Shown: positions 11,463-22,299 of the stretch, one piece after another | Layout: the number at the start of each line of letters is the position of its first letter | How positions within the stretch are numbered: the first letter of the stretch is position 1 | Assembly: GCA_020002185.1 (NCBI GenBank) | Contig: CM034535.1 | Location: forward strand, 71,965,768-72,029,767 | DNA: 64,000 nucleotides | DNA from: Paraescarpia echinospica | Lineage: Eukaryota > Annelida > Polychaeta > Sabellida > Siboglinidae | Reading direction: 5' to 3' | The notes under the pieces: generated by a model | Told to the model about the DNA's origin: nothing | Seen by the model: only the letters and a program-made list of their open reading frames with translations | Database searches by the model: none | Position numbers and translations under genes: made by a program

Positions 11463-12384
11463 TTACTTTGTTTCTCAAAATATCACTTCTTTAAAGTTTG
11501 CTTCAATTTTACCAATAAATCAAAAACTACTGAAGATATTTCAATTTAAAGCTCAAGTCCAGTGGAATCAAAAAAAGTACAAAACTCAATTTCACAATTT
11601 TGCAACTGTGGCAGGCCATATATGTAAAGCTTGAACATGTTCCTTTGAAAGGCTTGTACACAATCCTCTGCAAGGCTAGTACATTATCCTCTGCAAGACC
11701 AGTACATGTTCCTCTGCAAAGCTTGAAGATGATCCTCAGCTAGACTTGTACATGATCCTCTATCAAGTTTATAAGGGGTCCTATGTGAAGTTAGGATACA
11801 TTTGCTACAATAAAAACTGGTATGCAAATATTTGATGTAGTCCTTACATGGTACGAATGTATAATAACAGAACTGCGTTGGATTTTGTAAGGTGCCAATC
11901 TAATTAATGGTCTTACAGGAATGTTGAACTTGGCACATACCAAGTTCAAGAGGAGTTGGATCTGGCATGGATTGGATCTAACATGGGTTGGATCTGGCAT
12001 TAGTTGGATCTCCCATGAGTTGGATCGCTCAACAGTTGGATCTGGCGTGACTTGGATCTATCATGAGTTGGATTTGTCATGACATGGATCTTTCGTGAGT
12101 TGGATCTCTCATGATTTGGATCTGACACGGGCTGGGTCTGGCATGAGTTGGATCTGTCATGACTTGGATTTGCTTTGAAATGGATCTCTCATGAGTTTGA
12201 TCTGTCATGAGTTAGATCTATCATGTTTTGGATCTGACACGGGATGGGTCTGGCATGAATTGGATCTGTCATTAGTTAGATCTGACATGACTTGGATTTC
12301 TTATCAAATGGATCTGTTTTGAGTTGGATATCTTATGAGTTTGATCTGTCATGAGTTGGATCTGGCATGAGTTGGATATCTCAC
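11463..12384 (-). repeat. satellite unit 1, segments F-B-C-D (putative intron after exon copy 1)
   Basis: The first recognisable satellite base is near 11463 (CTTTGTTTCTCAAAATATCA, a diverged segment F). F runs to about 11630, then 23-bp repeats to about 11770, unique segment C to about 11953, then about 27 copies of the 16-bp repeat ending at the exon border (12384). The outermost F is more diverged than those inside the array, as expected for the edge of a homogenised satellite. Confidence 0.85.
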
Positions 12385-12486
12385 CGCCATTGATGCACAG
12401 TGAGATGTCCTGCTGACTGCGTTCTGCTACGATGGTCATCCACATCCCTGACTTCACTGTCTCCGTGCTCTTCAGGATCACCGTCC
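12385..12486 (-). CDS. candidate LamG-like exon, copy 1 (102 nt)
   Basis: On the minus strand the segment is preceded by TTGTAG (AG at 12488-12487) and followed by GTGAGA (GT at 12384-12383). The first two bases complete a split codon, 33 codons follow, and the last base starts the next split codon, so both introns are phase 1 and the exon is symmetric. The peptide has ILKSTETVKSG, MWMTIVAERSQQDISL and CINGG. The 'G-x-W-x-T-V-x-x-R ... L-x-x-(D/N)-G-G' pattern is that of a central strand pair in laminin-G/ConA-like domains; it covers only about a fifth of a usual 150-180 residue domain. Copy 1 has V instead of A at codon 2. No transcript evidence is available, so function is inference. Confidence 0.45.
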
Positions 12487-14523
12487 CTACAACGACAGCC
12501 ACAATCACCAAGTGGTCCGTACATGCAACAACAGCCAGAATCACCAAGTGGTCCGTACATGCAACAACAGCCACAATCACCAAGTGGTACTTACACGCAA
12601 CAACAGCCACAATCACCAAGTGGTCTCTAAACACAACAACAGTCACAATCACCAAGTGGTACCTACATGCAACAATAGCCACAATTACCAAGTGTTCCAT
12701 ACATGCAACAACAGCCGCAATCACCAAGTGGTACCTACATGCAACAACAGCCACAATCACCAAGTGGTACCTACATGCAACAACAGCCACAATCACCAAG
12801 TGGTACCTACATGCAACAACAGCCACAATCACTAAGTGGTACCTACATGCAACAACAGCCGCAATCACCAAGTGGTACCTACACGCAACAACAGCCACAA
12901 TCACCAAGTGGTACCGACATGCAACAACAGCCACAATCACCAAGTGGTACCTACATGCAACAACAGCCGCAATCACCAAGTGGTACCTACATGCAACAAT
13001 AGCGACAATCACCAAGCGGTACTTACACGCAACAACAGCCACAATCACCAAGTGGTCCCTACACACAACAACAGCCACAATCACCAAGCGGTACTTACAC
13101 GCAACAACAGCCACAATCACCAAGTGGTCCCTACACACAACAACAGCCACAATCACCAAGCGGTACTTACACGCAACAACAGCCACAATCACCAAGTGGT
13201 CCCTACACACAACAACAGTCACAATCACCAAGTGGTACCTAAATGCAACAACAGCCACAATCACCAAGTGGTACCTACATGCAACAACAGCCACAATCAC
13301 CAAGTGGTACCTACATGCAACAACAGCCACAATCACCAAGTGGTACCTATGCGCAACAACAGCCGCAATCACCAAGTGGTACCTACATGCAACAACAGCC
13401 ACAATCACCAAGTGGTACCTACATGCAACAACAGCCACAATCACCAAGTGGTACCTACACGCAACAACAGCCGCAATCACCAAGTGGTACCTACATGCAA
13501 CAACAGCCACAATCACCAAGTGGTACCTACATGCAACAACAGCCGCAATCACCAAGTGGTACCTACATGCAACAACAGCCGCAATCACCAAGTGGTACCT
13601 ACATGCAACAACAGCCACAATCACCAAGTGGTACCTACATGCAACAACAGCCGCAATCACCAAGTGGTACCTACATGCAACAACAGCAACAATCACCAAG
13701 TGGTACCTACATGCAACAACAGTCACAATCACCAAGTGGTACCTACATGCAACAACAGCCACAATCACCAAGTGGTACCTACATACAACAACAGCCGCAA
13801 TCACCAAGTGGTACCTACATGCAACAACAGCCACAATCACCAAGTGGTACCTACATGCAACAACAGCCACAATCACCAAGTGGTACCTACATGCAACAAC
13901 AGCCACAATCACCAACTGGTCCCTACACGCAACAACAGTCACAATCACCAAGTGGTACCTACATGCAACAACAGCCACAATCACCAAGTGGTACTTACAC
14001 GCAACAACAGCCACAACAACCAAGAGGTCTCTACACACAACAACAGTCACAATCACCAAGTGGTACCTATATGCAACAACAGCCACAATTACCAAGTGGT
14101 CCCTACATGCAACATCAGCCACAATCACCAAGTTGTACGTACATGCTACAACAGCCACAATCACCAAGTGGTCCCTACATGCAATAACAGCCACAATCAC
14201 CAAGTTGTACATACATGCAACAACAGCCACAACCACCAAGTGGTCCCTTCATGCAACAACAGCCACAATCACCAAGTTGTACGTACATGCAACAACAGCC
14301 ACAATCACCAAGTGGTCCCTACATGCAACAACAGCCACAAACACCAAGTGGTCCCTTCATGCAACAACAGCCACAATCACCAAGTTGTACGTACATGCAA
14401 CAACAGCCACAATCACCAAGTGGTACAGACATGCAACAAAAGCCACAATCACCAAGTGGTACCGACATGCAACAACAGCCTCAATCACCAAGTGGTACCT
14501 ACATGCAACAACAGCCACAATCA
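12487..14523. repeat. 36-bp minisatellite array, about 57 copies
   Basis: The unit is 12 codons long (MQQQPQSPSGTY in one plus frame) and contains a KpnI site, GGTACC. Variants such as GGTCCCTAC, TTGTACGTAC and CACACGCAAC mark sub-families. From about 14090 to 14400 TTGTAC- and GGTCCC-type units alternate, a pattern found again at 37440-37640. Three plus frames and one minus frame stay open because the unit has no stop in them; this is not evidence of coding. It is the longest array in the window and lies directly against exon copy 1. Confidence 0.97.
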
Positions 14524-14694
14524 GTATGACCTTGTTTCTCATAACATCACATTTTAAGTTTACTTCAATTTTAGCAATAAATCAAAAACTACTGAAGATA
14601 TTTCAATTGAAAGCTCAAGTCCAGTGGAATCCAAAAAGGTACAAAACTCAATTTCACAATTTTGCAAATGTGGCAGGCCATATATGTAAAGCTT
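14524..14694. repeat. satellite segment F (unique link between 36-bp and 23-bp arrays)
   Basis: It starts with the end of the 36-bp array (CAGTATGACCTTGTTTCTCA) and runs through AATCAAAAACTACTGAAGA and TGGCAGGCCATATATG to the first 23-bp unit. It is AT-rich, repeated in every satellite unit with few changes, and has no consistent open frame. Confidence 0.9.
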
Positions 14695-14832
14695 GTACAT
14701 GATCCTTTGAAAGGCTTGTACACAATCCTCTGCAAGGCTAGTACATTATCCTCTGCAAGACCAATACATGATCCTCTGCAAAGCTTGAACATGATCCTCT
14801 GCAAGACTAGTACATGATCCTCTACAAAGTTT
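14695..14832. repeat. 23-bp minisatellite, 6 copies
   Basis: Six diverged 23-bp units of the type GTACATGATCCTCTGCAAAG plus three bases. Unit order and sub-types are kept from one satellite copy to the next; five-unit versions lack one unit at 35041-35893, 36411-37278 and 45778-46725. Confidence 0.9.
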
Positions 14833-15013
14833 ATAAGGGGTCCTATGTGAAGTTGGGATATATTTGCTACAAAAAAAACTGGTATGCGAATATTTGATGT
14901 AGTCCTGACATGGTACGAATGTACAATAACAGAACTGCCTTGGACTTTGTAAGGTGTCAATCTGATTAATGGTCTTACAGGAATGTTGAACTTGGCACAT
15001 ACCAAGTTCAAGA
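14833..15013. repeat. satellite segment C with a 10-bp inverted repeat
   Basis: A unique segment of about 180 bp between the 23-bp and 16-bp arrays. Near its end is an inverted repeat with arm GAACTTGGTA and a 2-base centre (here with one mismatch, GGCA). Two minus frames are open in most copies (for example one with IPVRPLIRLTPYK), but they overlap each other and have no splice-bounded ends, so coding is not claimed. Confidence 0.85.
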
Positions 15014-15461
15014 GGAGTTGGATCTGGCATGGGTTGGATCTATCATGGGTTGGATCTGGCATGAGTTGGATTTGGCATGAGTTGGATCTCCCGTGAGGTG
15101 GATTGCTCAACAGTTGGATCTGGCGTGACTTGGATCTATCATGAGTTAGATTTGTCATGACGTGGATCTTTCATGAGTTGGATCTCTCATAATTTGGATG
15201 TGACACGGGCTGGGTCTGGCATGAGTTGGATCTGTCATGAGTTTGATCTGACATGACTTGGATTTGTTATGAAATGGATCTCTCATGAGTTTGATCTGTC
15301 ATGAGTTGGATCTATCGTGTGTTGGATCTATCATGAGATGGATCTGACACGGGTTGGGTCTGGCATGAGTTGGATCTGTCATTAGTTAGATTGTTATGAA
15401 ATGGATCTGTCTTAAGTTGGATCTCTTATGAGTTTGATCTGTCATGAGTTGGATATCTCAC
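15014..15461. repeat. 16-bp minisatellite, about 28 copies
   Basis: Units of the type ATGAGTTGGATCTGTC repeat with period 16 and heavy divergence. Array lengths in the forward copies are close to whole multiples of 16 (about 384, 400, 432, 448, 464, 480). The array ends at the exon stub at 15462. Confidence 0.95.
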
Positions 15462-15483
15462 CGCCGTTGATGCACAGTGAGAT
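15462..15483 (-). pseudogene. truncated LamG-like exon stub (22 nt) in a rearranged unit
   Basis: Only the donor-side 22 nt of the exon remain, still followed by GTGAGA on the minus strand. At CAGTGAGAT the sequence jumps to CCTCTACAAAG, a piece of the 23-bp repeat. Confidence 0.75.
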
Positions 15484-15553
15484 CCTCTACAAAGTCATCA
15501 GTTTGATCTGTCATGAGTTGGATCTATCGTGTGTTGGATCTATCATGAGTTGC
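15484..15553. repeat. satellite edge: 23-bp scrap plus four 16-bp units
   Basis: After the exon break there is one partial 23-bp unit (CCTCTACAAAG), then about four 16-bp units. Satellite sequence stops at 15553 (ATGAGTTG, then CCTCAGAATTAAGC), the right border of block 1. Confidence 0.8.
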
Positions 15554-15559
15554 CTCAGA

Positions 15560-16060
15560 ATTAAGCGATGAATTGAAAGTTACTAAATTATCTTTCACCT
15601 TTTCCGTACTTTTAAGAGTTGTCTGGTTGCTTCCCGGTGAATAGCCTTTATTCCTTGTGGATGATGATCCAATTCTCGTATGGTTACATTTATCTGGACG
15701 GAATTACGAAAGTGATGTATCTATCCAGCGTTCGGCAGAAATATGATCTTGTTACGTGTCAAACTGGTTCAAAATTGGTTCCTTATTTACTGTGGTAGCC
15801 CACAGCCATGGAACAAGTGGTGCTATACCTTCGGCGTGCTCGCTACCCGATTGTTTGGCACACAGTCCTCGATATCCGCATCAAGGCCAGGCCACCAGAC
15901 GAAGCTTCTAGCGATTGACTTTATTTTGACCATGCCCGGATGTATCACATGCAGTTCTCGTAGTATCTGTTATCTGAACACTGCTGGAATGATTACTCTC
16001 CTCCCCATACTTCTGCTTAATTCAAGACTGGCAAAACTTATTTCTGGCTAAGGGCCTGTG
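15560..16060 (-). pseudogene. Ty3/gypsy integrase remnant
   Basis: On the minus strand, RRVIIPAVFR is followed by LRELHVIHPGMVKIKS and ARSFVWWPGLDADIEDCV. This is the H2C2 zinc region and start of the integrase of Ty3/gypsy elements (ELH...HPG, then WWPG.D.DIE). The usual C-x2-C after IE is lost and several stops follow, including one before HHLFHG. About 150 residues remain in broken frames; no reverse transcriptase or LTR was seen beside it. Confidence 0.75.
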
Positions 16061-16669
16061 TCTCACCCATCAGTGGGATGGAGAGCTGCCTCCTCATCAG
16101 CTTCAGGATCCTCTTGGTCTGGGCGTCCTGCTTGTGTTGTTTTTCCTGGCTTGTCACAGCCCCTGGCGCCGGCTGCAACAGAGAGAACAACTGTCCATGA
16201 CATCAGGGACTGTTTCACTACGGTAAAGAGCTCGTCGGGGAAATCCATCACTAAACAGAATCCTTGTTAAATTTAAGAAGCTTTTCAAAATGCTCAGTAT
16301 CGAGGCCAACTTTACCCCAACGATCCTGTTAACGCAGCTTTCCAAAATCCTCTGTCACGGAGACATTTGAAAGTACCATTAAAACGTTTTTTTTTAAAGA
16401 AAGAAACTTTCCCTCTGCCGTTTTAATCTTAAGTGCTAGTTTTAAGTAAACTGTTTACAGCAAAACATGTACACACGCACGAACAGGCTTACATAGGCAC
16501 ATACATGCATCACGCAGACACGTGCAGAAACGCGGACACGCTCACACATGAATGCACACACACACTCACTACCGTTTTGTTCTATAATTAAGTACGTTTA
16601 TATATCTGTAGTGTAATGTTATATTTTCTTATGTATTTTTATTGATAATATGTTAAAAATAGTTACATC
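16061..16669. other. non-coding stretch with a CA-rich patch
   Basis: Overlapping open frames at 16058-16345 have no recognisable domain and may be further decayed retroelement. Positions 16465-16570 are rich in CACA/ACAC, imperfectly repeated. The rest is AT-rich. Confidence 0.35.
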
Positions 16670-18478
16670 GCGTCATGAACTCGGATATACAATATGCCGA
16701 AATTCGTTAGCGCGACTTACCCAATAACGTCTTTGAAATTCGGAGACAACCATCCATATCCTTTGGGTTTGCAGTCTGTGCATTCCTCGTGTGGTATGTT
16801 GGACTCGGAACAATTGCGTAATAGCCATGCCATTTTTCAAATGTTTGGCTATGTGAAATTGGCTAAGTACCATTAATTAATGCTTGACGGAATTAAATCC
16901 ATGCATAATCCACGAATTAATACTGGGCAGAACAACGAAGGTGGTTCTCTTTGATGCCAAACTGCATTGCATGTGCACACGACACGTGAATCGTTTGCCC
17001 AGGTGTGTTACCGATTCTTCGTGAATAGTTCGTCTGACGGCTTGTGTCGGTAAACAAAGCCATTTGTTACGGAGAAGGGGGGTCACAGTCTGTTGTAATT
17101 CATGGATATACATAATTATTTGTAATGTTCCAAATGCTACAATGTCGTTTTCCTGCAGTACGTGCATAGTTGCCTATGTAATAATACACCAACTGAACCC
17201 ATGCTCCATTGGATGTGCGATCACTTCCCATATATAGGAGTTAGTAATAATTAAGCGAGATTTCTCATAAAGTTGATATTTTTTATTCTAAAACATTTCA
17301 TTTCTATGTGATCTTCTTCTCCACTTATTTGACTACGTTTGTGCTAAAATTCAGCGTATTCCTAATAGCATCACTGTATCTACGGGGTGTTTCAGAACAC
17401 CACCCGACTTTTGACTCGCTAAAAAAGTGCGTCCAAAACGGGACCCCTGCACATCCACTTGTATATTGTTTAGCCGTCATCACACATTTCGCAAAAACAA
17501 ACATTGTGCACACTCGGATCCTAGCAAGAAATGGTGTGCCCACACCGCGCATTAGTCACATTTCATCCAGGCTTCCCGTCCTTATTGTCCGAACTACACT
17601 GGTGCATTATTGTTTTTGCATCCAGTTGTCGCGCTTGTTTTCGAAGCTACGAGACATCGCAGTGGCACGGCGAATGATCTCTTCCTTCCCCGTGTAGTTC
17701 CACTCGTAGTTTTTTTTGTTAGATCTTATTCTCAATCGAAGTTGACGTTTGTATGGACCGAGCGTGGTGAGACATGTATTTTCTCTGTTACACTACTTTC
17801 GCTTTGTTGATTGATCTCCTTTCACTACAGGTGATACACTCTCTACGAGGTTTATTATCATGGTTTAGTGATGCAACTGTACATGCAACTTTACAATATA
17901 CTTATACATTACACTACTTGATAATATAAGACGTATCCATAAAGCTCATATTTATATAATATACAAAGTAAATTATTAATATTTTTGTTTTGCTTACGAA
18001 TTGTATTATTATTCTTACTATTCTATAACTAGGTAATACGTAGTAGTAGGCATCCTGCAGTCTCGTAAGACTATGGATCTGTGCCCTGGTGTCGAAGATC
18101 AGTTGTTGGCTGGGCAGCGTCGGTTGTGGCTGTAGAGGTCAATTCTTGAGTGGCAGTCTTTATTGCATATGCTGTACTTGAAGGTGCTCTCGGCTCTGTT
18201 CTCAGCCTGGGTGTCTTCCGCGGTTGCGTTTTTCTTCTGCTAGCCTGCGGAGAGTATCCTCTCCTCTTTTGAGACCCCTGTGTAGTTTCTGCCTCCATGT
18301 GGATTGGTCTCCAGCAAGATCCTCCCAGTTGTCAACATCTATGTCTAGTGCCTTCAAGTCTCGCTAATATACGTCCTTGAAGCGCAAATGGGGACGTCCT
18401 GCAGCTCTCTTTCCCCGAGGCCAGATCTCCGTAGAGGATGTTTTTTGGAAGTCTCCCATCTTCTACCCGATGCACATA
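16670..18478. repeat. 1,809-bp tandem duplication, copy A
   Basis: Every base compared matches copy B at offset 1809, and all open frames translate identically in both. The left 1.4 kb is unassigned DNA; the right 400 bp (18071-18478) is the C-terminal end and 3' UTR side of the RTE LINE on the minus strand. The junction at 18478/18479 has a 2-bp overlap (GC). Confidence 0.95.
18071..18478 (-). pseudogene. RTE LINE 3' fragment, orphan copy
   Basis: Duplicate of the C-terminal tail of the RTE polyprotein (including a frame MEAETTQGSQKRRGYSPQ at 18298-18071). It was cut from the rest of the LINE by the duplication and has no RT domain attached. Confidence 0.85.
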
Positions 18479-20287
18479 GCGTCATGAACTCGGATATACA
18501 ATATGCCGAAATTCGTTAGCGCGACTTACCCAATAACGTCTTTGAAATTCGGAGACAACCATCCATATCCTTTGGGTTTGCAGTCTGTGCATTCCTCGTG
18601 TGGTATGTTGGACTCGGAACAATTGCGTAATAGCCATGCCATTTTTCAAATGTTTGGCTATGTGAAATTGGCTAAGTACCATTAATTAATGCTTGACGGA
18701 ATTAAATCCATGCATAATCCACGAATTAATACTGGGCAGAACAACGAAGGTGGTTCTCTTTGATGCCAAACTGCATTGCATGTGCACACGACACGTGAAT
18801 CGTTTGCCCAGGTGTGTTACCGATTCTTCGTGAATAGTTCGTCTGACGGCTTGTGTCGGTAAACAAAGCCATTTGTTACGGAGAAGGGGGGTCACAGTCT
18901 GTTGTAATTCATGGATATACATAATTATTTGTAATGTTCCAAATGCTACAATGTCGTTTTCCTGCAGTACGTGCATAGTTGCCTATGTAATAATACACCA
19001 ACTGAACCCATGCTCCATTGGATGTGCGATCACTTCCCATATATAGGAGTTAGTAATAATTAAGCGAGATTTCTCATAAAGTTGATATTTTTTATTCTAA
19101 AACATTTCATTTCTATGTGATCTTCTTCTCCACTTATTTGACTACGTTTGTGCTAAAATTCAGCGTATTCCTAATAGCATCACTGTATCTACGGGGTGTT
19201 TCAGAACACCACCCGACTTTTGACTCGCTAAAAAAGTGCGTCCAAAACGGGACCCCTGCACATCCACTTGTATATTGTTTAGCCGTCATCACACATTTCG
19301 CAAAAACAAACATTGTGCACACTCGGATCCTAGCAAGAAATGGTGTGCCCACACCGCGCATTAGTCACATTTCATCCAGGCTTCCCGTCCTTATTGTCCG
19401 AACTACACTGGTGCATTATTGTTTTTGCATCCAGTTGTCGCGCTTGTTTTCGAAGCTACGAGACATCGCAGTGGCACGGCGAATGATCTCTTCCTTCCCC
19501 GTGTAGTTCCACTCGTAGTTTTTTTTGTTAGATCTTATTCTCAATCGAAGTTGACGTTTGTATGGACCGAGCGTGGTGAGACATGTATTTTCTCTGTTAC
19601 ACTACTTTCGCTTTGTTGATTGATCTCCTTTCACTACAGGTGATACACTCTCTACGAGGTTTATTATCATGGTTTAGTGATGCAACTGTACATGCAACTT
19701 TACAATATACTTATACATTACACTACTTGATAATATAAGACGTATCCATAAAGCTCATATTTATATAATATACAAAGTAAATTATTAATATTTTTGTTTT
19801 GCTTACGAATTGTATTATTATTCTTACTATTCTATAACTAGGTAATACGTAGTAGTAGGCATCCTGCAGTCTCGTAAGACTATGGATCTGTGCCCTGGTG
19901 TCGAAGATCAGTTGTTGGCTGGGCAGCGTCGGTTGTGGCTGTAGAGGTCAATTCTTGAGTGGCAGTCTTTATTGCATATGCTGTACTTGAAGGTGCTCTC
20001 GGCTCTGTTCTCAGCCTGGGTGTCTTCCGCGGTTGCGTTTTTCTTCTGCTAGCCTGCGGAGAGTATCCTCTCCTCTTTTGAGACCCCTGTGTAGTTTCTG
20101 CCTCCATGTGGATTGGTCTCCAGCAAGATCCTCCCAGTTGTCAACATCTATGTCTAGTGCCTTCAAGTCTCGCTAATATACGTCCTTGAAGCGCAAATGG
20201 GGACGTCCTGCAGCTCTCTTTCCCCGAGGCCAGATCTCCGTAGAGGATGTTTTTTGGAAGTCTCCCATCTTCTACCCGATGCACATA
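18479..20287. repeat. 1,809-bp tandem duplication, copy B
   Basis: Second copy, directly adjoining copy A. Its right end continues without a break into the RTE LINE (20288 onward), so this copy holds the original LINE junction. Confidence 0.95.
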
Positions 20288-21058
20288 GCCGAGCCAGCGG
20301 AGGCGGCGTTGCCTGAGCGCGGTCACCAGGCTCACAGACTTGGCACGTGAGAGGACCTCTGTATAGGGGACTCGTTCTTTCCAGGAGATCCCGAAGATGC
20401 GCCGCAGGCAGCGCATGTGAAATGAGTCCAGTCGATTCTCCCGAGTGGAGTACAGCGTCCAGAACTCACTGCCGTACAGAAGTGTACTCAGCACACAGGC
20501 GTTGTACACTGTCACCTTTGTGTGCTCTGTCAGCGTTTTGTTATTCCACACTCTCTTTGTAAGCCGGGCAAGTATTGACGCCGCTCGCCCAATCCTTCTG
20601 CTGATTTCTGCTTCTAATGAGAGGTTGTCAGCAATGGTGGACCCGAGGTAGGTGAAGAGGTGGACGACCTTTAGCTCATAATTGTATATGGTGATGTTTG
20701 GGGGAGTGATCACATCCTGCCCCATGATGTTAGTCTTTCTCAAGCTGATTGTCAGTCCGACATCCATGCCTGCCTTTGCAAAGCGGTTCATGAGGTTGTG
20801 TATCTCGTCCTCGGTATGCGTGATGACTACTGCATCATCCGCTAACAGAAAGTCTCTGACGAGGGCCTGGCGCATCTTGGTCTTCGCTTTTAGGCGAGTC
20901 AAGTTGAATAGTTTTCCATCAGATCTCGTGTGCATGTACACTCCCTCTTTTGAAGATCCAAAGGCGGGCAAAGAATATCCCAAAGACGGTTTGGGCGAGG
21001 ACGCATCCCTGTTTGACGCCACTGGTAACGCTAATAGTCTCAGAAGTAGAACCGTCAT
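20141..21058 (-). pseudogene. RTE reverse transcriptase, C-terminal half
   Basis: A 305-codon minus frame. LADD, the catalytic motif C, is at residues 72-75 (relatives mostly have FADD), followed by GLTISLRKTN and FTYLGSTIADN. The thumb and tail include TLLYGSEFWTLYS and RQRRLRWLGYVHR, typical of LINE C-termini. The frame breaks near 20150 in a GC-rich stretch, and the tail continues in another frame to 19880. Confidence 0.85.
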
Positions 21059-21218
21059 ACAGGATTGTACCTCTCATATCAACATGGAATGACCTGATTA
21101 CGCTGCAGGGCTTTGGGGGGCATCCTATCTTCGGTAGGATCTTGAACAGACCAGACTGTTCGGAGTACCTGGAGCGTTGCTTGGCTGGGTGAGCGCTTGT
21201 GTTCTTCAAAGGCTGCAC
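20919..21218 (-). pseudogene. RTE reverse transcriptase, motif B region after deletion
   Basis: The frame carries GLFKILPKIGCPPK and SGVKQGCVLAQTVFGI (motif B) and overlaps the end of the endonuclease frame. The N-terminal part of the RT, including motif A, is absent: linker sequence (LQVLRTVWSV region) joins directly to GLFKILPKIG. About 200 residues appear to be missing. Confidence 0.8.
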
Positions 21219-22270
21219 GCTTGGCCTCGATAACTGGAGTCATCACATTGCAGTTAACCTCGAACCAATAATTTGTCTTCCTTGACTTCTTCTTTCCAAA
21301 GACTGTGATGGCAGCATTTGGTACTGTGTCGCGTACATGGTCCCATGTCTGAGTGGCAGTGTCAAGTGGTAGACTGTTGTTCAGTGCATCCTCCAGTACC
21401 TCTGTAAACAGTGCTGCCTTTTCGGTATGTGTTATCTTGCTCACATCAATGCGAGGTTTTCGTTCGCGTTTAGAGCGATGTATCTTCTTAGGCTGCAACC
21501 TAATCCTGCAGCACACCAAGGAGTGGTCTCTGTCGCAGTCAACGCTGTGGTAGGATCGGGTGATGAGAACATTCTGGAGGCAAGAGGGTCTAGTGATGAT
21601 CAAGTCCAGCTGATGCCAGTGCTTTGATCGTGGGTGTCTCCATGATGTATTGTGTTGGGGCTTCGTCTGAAAGAAGGAGTTGGTGATGCAGAGGTCGAAA
21701 TAGGAGCACCACTCAAGAAGTCGCTCTCCAAACTCATTTATTTTGCCGACTCCATGATGTCCCAGGCAGACTGGCCAGGCGACATGATCGGCTCCCACCC
21801 TTGCGTTGAAGTCACCCAACAGCAGCAGGTGTTCCTGTGGTGGTATCTGGCTGATGATGGATTCCAGGTTTCCATAAAACTCATCTTTGGCTTCTGATGT
21901 TGAGTACAGGGTTGGCGCATACACACTGATGATGTTGACAGGGCCGTCGCACGTTTGAAGACGGAGCGAGAGGAGTCTTTCAGATCCGTTTCCGTTAGGC
22001 TCTATCATCCCTAGCAATTTGTTCTTGACTGCAAAGCCTACGCCCTGCTCTCTTGTATTATCGAGTCCCTTGCCTTGCCAATAGAACGTGTGGTCCTTTT
22101 CCCTCAAAGACCCTGATTCGGCCAGGCGTGTTTCTTCGAGTGTGGCGATGTCGACATCAAGCCTTTTGAGCTCGTTGTTAATGACTGCAGTTTTTTGGGC
22201 GTCACTGGTGTCTTGGAGGTCCTGTCAGATGCCGGTCGTCATGGTACGAATGTTCCAGCATCCCAACTTC
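21079..22270 (-). pseudogene. RTE AP-type endonuclease
   Basis: The frame is open from about 22229 to 21079, with a TGA just upstream (near 22232) interrupting TTGI-QDLQDTSDAQK. An ATG at 22107 opens 342 codons. Motifs: ATLEETRL upstream of that ATG, SVYAPT at residues 61-66, GDFNARVG at 98-105, LDLIITR near 168-174 and DRDHSLV at 192-198. These are the catalytic blocks of LINE endonucleases, which nick target DNA to prime reverse transcription. The domain itself looks nearly intact; the element is dead because of the stop and the downstream deletion. Confidence 0.85.
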
Positions 22271-22299
22271 ATAATCGATTTCCTTTTCCGGTTCCGGTC

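Noticed and set aside
12432..14702. 756-codon plus frame and 655-codon minus frame over the 36-bp array as genes
   Set aside because: They exist only because a 12-codon unit lacks stops; three plus frames and one minus frame are open together, and several 'starts' are GTG, which is not expected in an animal gene.
16694..16876. Small paired ORFs repeated at 16694/18503, 17308/19117 and others as a duplicated gene family
   Set aside because: They are the same non-coding DNA copied by the 1,809-bp duplication; no domain or coding-like pattern was seen.
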